Source: Thiotrichaceae bacterium (GTDB taxonomy: Bacteria; Pseudomonadota; Gammaproteobacteria; Thiotrichales; Thiotrichaceae). From it: a stretch of 10,225 bases of DNA. Shown here piece by piece: positions 6,257 through 10,225 of this stretch. The notes beneath the pieces were generated by a model, which did no database searches, had not been told where the DNA came from, and saw nothing but the letters and a program-made list of their open reading frames with translations. The DNA lies in NCBI GenBank assembly GCA_027008665.1, contig JALVEA010000243.1, forward strand, positions 1-10,225. The letters are read 5' to 3'. Position 1 is the first letter of the stretch; every line of letters begins with the position of its first letter. Position numbers and translations under genes: made by a program.

Positions 6257-6379
6257 AAGACTCCTAATTAGGGGAACTACTTGGTACATATTTCTTAGTT
6301 ATCTTTTAACAGAGGCATCAATAGTGTTTTTTATTTGCTTAAAATATTTTATGCTAGATTATTTGGCTAAGATGAGCTG
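6257..6379. other. Spacer between kpsS and the lipoprotein gene, with a 10-bp palindrome
   Basis: CCTAATTAGG at 6263-6272 is a perfect palindrome just after the kpsS stop, without a loop or T-run, so it is more operator-like than terminator-like. TGCTAGATT at 6352-6360 weakly resembles an extended -10. An internal promoter for the downstream export genes is possible but not demonstrated. Confidence 0.3.
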
Positions 6380-6775
6380 ATGATTGGAATGAAATGGATA
6401 TCACTATTAATTGTTTTTTTGGTGCTTGGAAGTTTACAAGGCTGTAGTTTTTTGCCTTTAAAAAATTGTAAACTGCTCACTTTCTATAAATGCAGTTTTG
6501 AAAATAAACAACAAATTATTGATACAGGAAATTTTAACTATCGTTATCAAGAACCCGCTAGAAAACCGCTCTCCTCTTCTCGAATTAAAAGCCTAAAATT
6601 ACCATATCCTATTGTTAGTGTTACTAAAAAGAAGGAATTACCTGCGAATCAATATTATTCTGCTAATGGCAATATTTGCCGCATTATTGATGCGAGTGGT
6701 TCTGAAGTCATTTGTGCAGTATCAGGTCGTTGGCAAGCTTCTCCACCTATTTTAGCCAATTCTCTCTCTCAATGA
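6380..6775 (+). CDS. Putative small lipoprotein of the capsule cluster, function unknown
   Basis: I do not recognise this 131-residue protein beyond its localisation. A short hydrophobic signal (about residues 6-18) leads to a lipobox, L-Q-G-C, with Cys22 as the expected lipidated residue. Ser at +2 after the Cys favours outer-membrane sorting by the E. coli rule. The mature part has Cys30 and Cys38 near the start and a second pair, Cys100 (N-I-C-R) and Cys112 (V-I-C-A), near the end, suggesting disulfides. The C-terminal pattern S-A-N-G-x-x-C-R ... C-A-V-S-G-R-W-Q-A-S-P-P faintly recalls small outer-membrane antigen-like proteins. ATG 6389 (Met4) is an alternative start giving a more typical signal, M-K-W. 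Its stop overlaps the kpsM start by four bases, so it is probably cotranslated with the exporter. A role in capsule export or surface attachment is inferred from position only. Confidence 0.75.
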   Translation: MIGMKWISLLIVFLVLGSLQGCSFLPLKNCKLLTFYKCSFENKQQIIDTGNFNYRYQEPARKPLSSSRIKSLKLPYPIVSVTKKKELPANQYYSANGNICRIIDASGSEVICAVSGRWQASPPILANSLSQ

Positions 6776-7560
6776 AAATTTTCTGGAATGCTTTTCGTGT
6801 TCAACGTAGGGTTATTTTTGCACTGATATTACGTGAAACTAGAACACGCTATGGGAAAACTCGTATTGGTTATTTATGGGCATTATTTGAACCTTTAGCT
6901 CATATGTTAATTTTTGCTGCTATTTTTTCTTTTACTGGCAGAACATCTCCATTAGGTGGAAGTGTGGCACTGCTGGTTCTTACTGGTCTGTTTCCTTATA
7001 ACCTTTTTTCTAATTTATCAACTCAACTGATGAATGCGGTTGAGGCGAATAAAGTTTTATTAAGTTATCCGCATGTGACTCCATTTGATGTCATGGCATC
7101 GAGAACGATTTTAGAAGTAGCGACACAAATGATCGTGTTTATTTTTGTTTTGCTAATTTTAGCAATTCAAAACTTATGGGATATGCAAATTAATAGTTTT
7201 CTCAGTATGCTACTTGTCATATTCGTTGGTGTAGCTTTAGGTGCCGGAATGGGCTTAATCAATGCTGTCTTAGCGTTTAAATTTCCCAGTTATGCTAATA
7301 TTTTTGGTTTGATTATGCGTCCGATGTATTTTTTATCAGGTATTTTCTTTGTTGTTGGTTATATGTCCTCAGAAATACAAGGTATTATGTATTACAATCC
7401 TGTGGCACATTTAATTGAATGGTTTAGAAGTGCTATTTATGTCGGTTATACAAGTGAATTTTTAGACAAACACTATTTACTTCATTTCACTCTGACGGTG
7501 CTCTTTTTAGGATTATTACTACTTCGATTATCTCGTCATAAAATTCGCCAATCAAAATAA
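6772..7560 (+). CDS. kpsM: KpsM-type capsule ABC transporter permease
   Basis: From ATG 6772 the product is 262 residues, close to the 258 of E. coli KpsM. It is an ABC-2 type permease with about six membrane segments (roughly 43-60, 66-84, 107-130, 140-165, 178-195, 235-255). The amphipathic N-terminus carries the family signature R21-E-T-R-T-R-Y-G and G33-Y-L-W-A-L-F-E-P41. Later, F-L-S-G-I-F-F and Y-N-P-V-A-H-L-I-E-W-F-R match the family's C-terminal half. With KpsT it moves lipid-linked capsule polysaccharide across the inner membrane. The frame stays open upstream to an ATG at 6712, but that would overlap the lipoprotein gene by 64 bases and add a non-family N-terminus. The chosen ATG overlaps the preceding stop as ATGA, indicating coupled translation. 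No Shine-Dalgarno sequence; a CT-rich tract sits directly before the start. Confidence 0.94.
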   Translation: MKIFWNAFRVQRRVIFALILRETRTRYGKTRIGYLWALFEPLAHMLIFAAIFSFTGRTSPLGGSVALLVLTGLFPYNLFSNLSTQLMNAVEANKVLLSYPHVTPFDVMASRTILEVATQMIVFIFVLLILAIQNLWDMQINSFLSMLLVIFVGVALGAGMGLINAVLAFKFPSYANIFGLIMRPMYFLSGIFFVVGYMSSEIQGIMYYNPVAHLIEWFRSAIYVGYTSEFLDKHYLLHFTLTVLFLGLLLLRLSRHKIRQSK

Positions 7561-7571
7561 CCCTTTTCTCT

Positions 7572-8216
7572 ATGATTGAATTTAAAAATGTTTCAAAAGC
7601 TTATGCATTAGGTTCAGGAAAAAAAATTCTATTGGATAATATTTCTTTTCGCTTCGAACAGGGGCTTAATATCGGAATATTAGGTGTCAATGGCGCAGGA
7701 AAATCGACTGCGCTCAAATTGATAGCAGGTTCTGAAGCACCTGATAAAGGTCGCATTATACGCAGTGGCACTTTTTCATGGCCGTTAGGTTTTTCTGCTG
7801 GTTTTCAAGGAAGTCTATCAGGAGAAGAAAATTTACGTTTTATTTGCCGTATCTATGCTGCCAATATTCGCTCTGTTATTAAGTTTGTCGCTGATTTTTC
7901 TGAATTAGGTGATGCATTGTATGAACCTGTTGCCACTTACTCGACGGGAATGCGTGCCAGACTCGCCTTTGCATTAAGTATGGCGATTGAGTTTGATGTT
8001 TATTTAGTGGATGAAATAATGGGCGTTGGTGACCGTTTATTTCAACAAAAATGTCGCGATGCTTTTGTGGAAAAATCTAAACAGTCTTCTATTATCATGG
8101 TTTCACATAATATGAATACCATCAGAGAATATTCTGATGTCGTGTTAGTATTATCAAATGGCAATGTTGACATTTATGAAGACATTGAAGAAGCCATTGC
8201 AAGCTATGAAAAATAG
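7572..8216 (+). CDS. kpsT: KpsT-type capsule ABC transporter ATPase
   Basis: This 214-residue nucleotide-binding protein is about the length of E. coli KpsT (219). It has Walker A G38-V-N-G-A-G-K44-S-T, a signature Y123-S-T-G-M-R-A-R-L of the degenerate form typical of polysaccharide exporters (YSxGM rather than LSGGQ), Walker B V143-Y-L-V-D147-E148 followed by G-V-G-D, and the switch His179 in V-S-H-N-M. W-P-L-G-F-S-A-G-F with E-E-N-L occupies the Q-loop region, as in KpsT/Wzt-type ATPases. It powers export of the finished polysaccharide through KpsM at the cytoplasmic face. It starts 11 bases after kpsM without a clear Shine-Dalgarno sequence, and lacks the C-terminal carbohydrate-binding domain of O-antigen Wzt proteins, which supports a capsule exporter. 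Confidence 0.95.
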   Translation: MIEFKNVSKAYALGSGKKILLDNISFRFEQGLNIGILGVNGAGKSTALKLIAGSEAPDKGRIIRSGTFSWPLGFSAGFQGSLSGEENLRFICRIYAANIRSVIKFVADFSELGDALYEPVATYSTGMRARLAFALSMAIEFDVYLVDEIMGVGDRLFQQKCRDAFVEKSKQSSIIMVSHNMNTIREYSDVVLVLSNGNVDIYEDIEEAIASYEK

Positions 8217-8249
8217 CCTTACATTTCTTAGTCTGATTTAAATTTCTTT

Positions 8250-9380
8250 ATGTCAATATTACGAAAAATACCTTTTTTATTTTTGTTGCTAGTGATTGCC
8301 CCCGTGACACTCAGTGGAATTTATTACTATCAATACGCATCCCCTCAATATGTAACAGAGACGCATTATATTATTCGTGGCACAGAGAAAAACTCCAGTG
8401 ATATGTTAGGTATGCTAACAGGGATGCCTGGCTTATCGGCATCTGCTGGAGAATCCTTAATTGCTAAGGACTATATTCTTTCACGTCAATTTTTATCGCA
8501 ATCAAAACAAAATCTGGATATAAAAGCCCTGTTTTCAAGCGATGAAATTGACTGGTGGGCGAGTTTAAGACCAGATTTAATCTCTTATTTGCTCAATCCG
8601 AATGAAAAAGTGAGTGCAGAAGATATTCTTGATTATTGGAAAAACAATATTATTGTGATTAATTATGATAGCAATTCAGGCATCACTACCTTAGAAGTAA
8701 CCGCCTTTAAGCCCGAAGATGCAGTAAAGATAGCGCAAGAAATACTGCGTCAGACCTTGAAATTTGTTAATAACTTATCAAATAACTCACGTTCTGATAC
8801 ATTGAAATTAGCCAATACAGAGTTACAAACGGCAAAACTTGCTTTAGATGCTATTCGTGCAAAAATAGCGAGGTATGGTGATAAAGAACAAGTTGTTATT
8901 CCTCAACAGCGTATCTTGGCAGATCAGGGGATTATTACTGAATTAAGAACACAACTTGCCGCTTCAGAGGCTAATTTGACCCGTCTTAATAGTTTTTTAC
9001 AACCTTCATCCCCTGAAGTCCGCGCTGCTAGGGTTAAAGTGTCCTCCCTAAAACGACAAATTAGAAAACAACAGGCGCGTTCAAAAGGAAAAAGAAAGAC
9101 AGTGACACGTGTAATTCAAAAAACCAATACGTTTAAATCAGAGCTACTGTTTGCAGAGCAGGTTTATTTAGCCGCTTTAGGCTCTTATCGAGCAGCAAGG
9201 CTTGAGTCAGATCGTAAACAACAATATTTAGATGTTATCGTACAACCACAATTACCTGATGAATCGTTAAAACCTGAAAAACTCATGTCTATTTTATCAG
9301 TGTTTTTTAGTTGTTTTATGTTGTGGGGCATTGTATCGCTATTATTTGCTACCGTGAAAGACCATATAGGTTGGGTGTAA
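8250..9380 (+). CDS. kpsE: KpsE-type capsule export inner-membrane protein (polysaccharide co-polymerase family)
   Basis: The 376-residue product matches the size (E. coli about 382) and topology of KpsE: an N-terminal membrane segment (about 8-27), a large periplasmic part, and a C-terminal membrane segment (about 345-369). Conserved features are Y-V-T-E-T-H-Y-I-I-R-G, A-K-D-Y-I-L-S-R-Q-F-L, a long helical, Gln/Arg/Lys-rich stretch likely to be coiled coil (about 180-300), and the Pro-rich V-Q-P-Q-L-P-D-E-S-L-K-P-E-K just before the last membrane segment. KpsE bridges the KpsMT exporter and the outer-membrane KpsD. It begins 33 bases after kpsT in an A/T-rich spacer without a Shine-Dalgarno sequence and ends one base before the next start. 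Confidence 0.93.
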   Translation: MSILRKIPFLFLLLVIAPVTLSGIYYYQYASPQYVTETHYIIRGTEKNSSDMLGMLTGMPGLSASAGESLIAKDYILSRQFLSQSKQNLDIKALFSSDEIDWWASLRPDLISYLLNPNEKVSAEDILDYWKNNIIVINYDSNSGITTLEVTAFKPEDAVKIAQEILRQTLKFVNNLSNNSRSDTLKLANTELQTAKLALDAIRAKIARYGDKEQVVIPQQRILADQGIITELRTQLAASEANLTRLNSFLQPSSPEVRAARVKVSSLKRQIRKQQARSKGKRKTVTRVIQKTNTFKSELLFAEQVYLAALGSYRAARLESDRKQQYLDVIVQPQLPDESLKPEKLMSILSVFFSCFMLWGIVSLLFATVKDHIGWV

Positions 9381-9381
9381 T

Positions 9382-10225
9382 ATGAAAAATGCTTTTCAAT
9401 TTCTAATAATACTAGTGTTACTTTTCAGTATAGCGAATATCACACAGGCTGAGATCAGTAATAATCTCAATGCAAGCGCTAAGCAGACACAAATCTATCA
9501 GCCTTTTGGGGCTAATATTTTTCAAGGTAATGCGGCAAGGCAACGAAAAGACAGTATTGATCCTAATTATCGTTTAATTCCAGGGGATAAAGTTTCTTTG
9601 CATATTTGGGGAATTGAGGAAGCCCTTCAAGCCGATCAAGTAGTGGTTGTCGATGCAAGTGGTAATATCTTTATTCCAAAAGTAGGTGCAGTAAAAGTGG
9701 CTGGAGTAAGAGCCGCTGATTTGCAAGCGGTTGTTAAAAGAAAACTCAGGGAGCGTTATAGAGCAGGTGTTGAAGTCTATGTTAATGTCTTAACCGCAGC
9801 TCCTTTAAGGGTTTTTGTTACAGGTGGTGTGATGAGACCAGGGCAATATGCAGGAGCGCCTACTGATAGCGTGATTAGCTTTTTGCAACAGGCAGGCGGT
9901 ATTGATGCTGTCCGTGGTAGCTATCGTAATATACGCATTATGCGAGCGAATAGAGCGATTGCAACGGTTGATCTTTATGCCTTTTTATTATGGGGTAAAC
10001 TTCCTTACTTGCAATTTAAAGATGGCGACACCATTTTAGTAGGACAACAAGGTGGAACAGTCAAAGTTGAAGGCGAGGTTCGAGGTAGATTTAGTTTTGA
10101 ATTTGGTGGTAAAAGTGTCCGTGGTTTAGAGCTGATTAAATATGCTCGCCCGTATAAAAAAGCCAGTAATGTGGTTGTCTCAGGGACTAGAAACGGCAAG
10201 CCTTGGTCTAATTATATCCCCATTA
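9382..10225 (+). CDS. kpsD: KpsD-type outer-membrane polysaccharide export (OPX) protein, 5' part
   Basis: An open frame of 281 codons runs from ATG 9382 to the window edge without a stop. The first 23 residues form a signal peptide (M-K-N, hydrophobic core, then I-T-Q-A before Glu24); there is no lipobox Cys, as in E. coli KpsD and unlike Wza. A polysaccharide-export domain follows from about residue 60 (D-P-N-Y-R-L-I-P-G-D-K-V, H-I-W-G, then D-A-S-G-N-I-F-I-P-K-V-G). A first SLBB-type domain starts near 141 (P-L-R-V-F-V-T-G-G-V-M-R-P-G-Q-Y) and a second near 224 (G-T-V-K-V-E-G-E-V). The family carries capsule through the periplasm and outer membrane with KpsE. The start lies one base after the kpsE stop. 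An AGG at 9368-9370 is the only hint of a ribosome-binding site. E. coli KpsD is about 558 residues, so roughly half is missing. Confidence 0.92.
   Translation, partial: MKNAFQFLIILVLLFSIANITQAEISNNLNASAKQTQIYQPFGANIFQGNAARQRKDSIDPNYRLIPGDKVSLHIWGIEEALQADQVVVVDASGNIFIPKVGAVKVAGVRAADLQAVVKRKLRERYRAGVEVYVNVLTAAPLRVFVTGGVMRPGQYAGAPTDSVISFLQQAGGIDAVRGSYRNIRIMRANRAIATVDLYAFLLWGKLPYLQFKDGDTILVGQQGGTVKVEGEVRGRFSFEFGGKSVRGLELIKYARPYKKASNVVVSGTRNGKPWSNYIPI

Noticed and set aside
6712..6771. Longer kpsM starting at ATG 6712
   Set aside because: It would overlap the lipoprotein gene by 64 bases and add an N-terminus foreign to the family; ATG 6772 gives the usual KpsM length and a 4-base stop-start overlap.
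10005..10199. Minus-strand open frame opposite kpsD
   Set aside because: The plus strand encodes a continuous OPX protein with SLBB-type motifs over the same bases.

Overview
The window is A+T-rich and reads as part of a Gram-negative, most likely gammaproteobacterial, chromosome. The lineage is inferred from the gene families: a urease with separate gamma and beta subunits, a PilS/PilR pair closely resembling the Pseudomonas type IV pilus regulators, and a group 2/3 (ABC-transporter-dependent) capsule export cluster of kps type. I see no rRNA, tRNA, CRISPR array or intact insertion sequence. Species cannot be named from this sequence.

Layout. (1) Positions 1-374, minus strand: the start of urease beta (ureB, cut by the window edge) preceded by the complete urease gamma gene (ureA). 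(2) 375-796: a 422-bp gap with the ureA promoter region, a paired 9-bp repeat and a large bulged inverted repeat. (3) 797-1270, minus strand: a membrane-anchored c-type cytochrome with a C-terminal CxxCH, resembling the cytochrome c'/c556 family. (4) 1271-1605: a divergent promoter region rich in short repeats. (5) 1606-4692, plus strand: pilS (membrane sensor kinase, probable TTG start) and pilR (sigma-54 activator). (6) 4693-4948: a structured, non-coding leader. (7) 4949 to the window end, plus strand: kpsS, a small unrecognised lipoprotein gene, kpsM, kpsT, kpsE and the 5' part of a kpsD-type outer-membrane export gene with no stop inside the window.

How the genes work together. KpsS belongs to the beta-Kdo transferases that build the poly-Kdo linker on a lipid. 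KpsM and KpsT form the inner-membrane ABC exporter. KpsE is the periplasm-spanning co-polymerase and the last gene encodes the outer-membrane polysaccharide export (OPX) protein. From kpsM onwards, and between the lipoprotein gene and kpsM, spacing is tight (4-nt overlap, 11, 33 and 1 bp), which suggests one operon. The other linker transferase, KpsC, is not in view. PilS/PilR normally control type IV pilin transcription; no pilus structural gene is visible beside them here.

The points most worth a second look are the foldable leader before kpsS (two mutually exclusive hairpins and an integron attC-like core), the lipoprotein of unknown function inside the capsule cluster, a 9-bp motif shared by the ureA and cytochrome promoter regions, and the near-absence of Shine-Dalgarno sequences in the capsule cluster. 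I found no clear evidence of a wholly new system.
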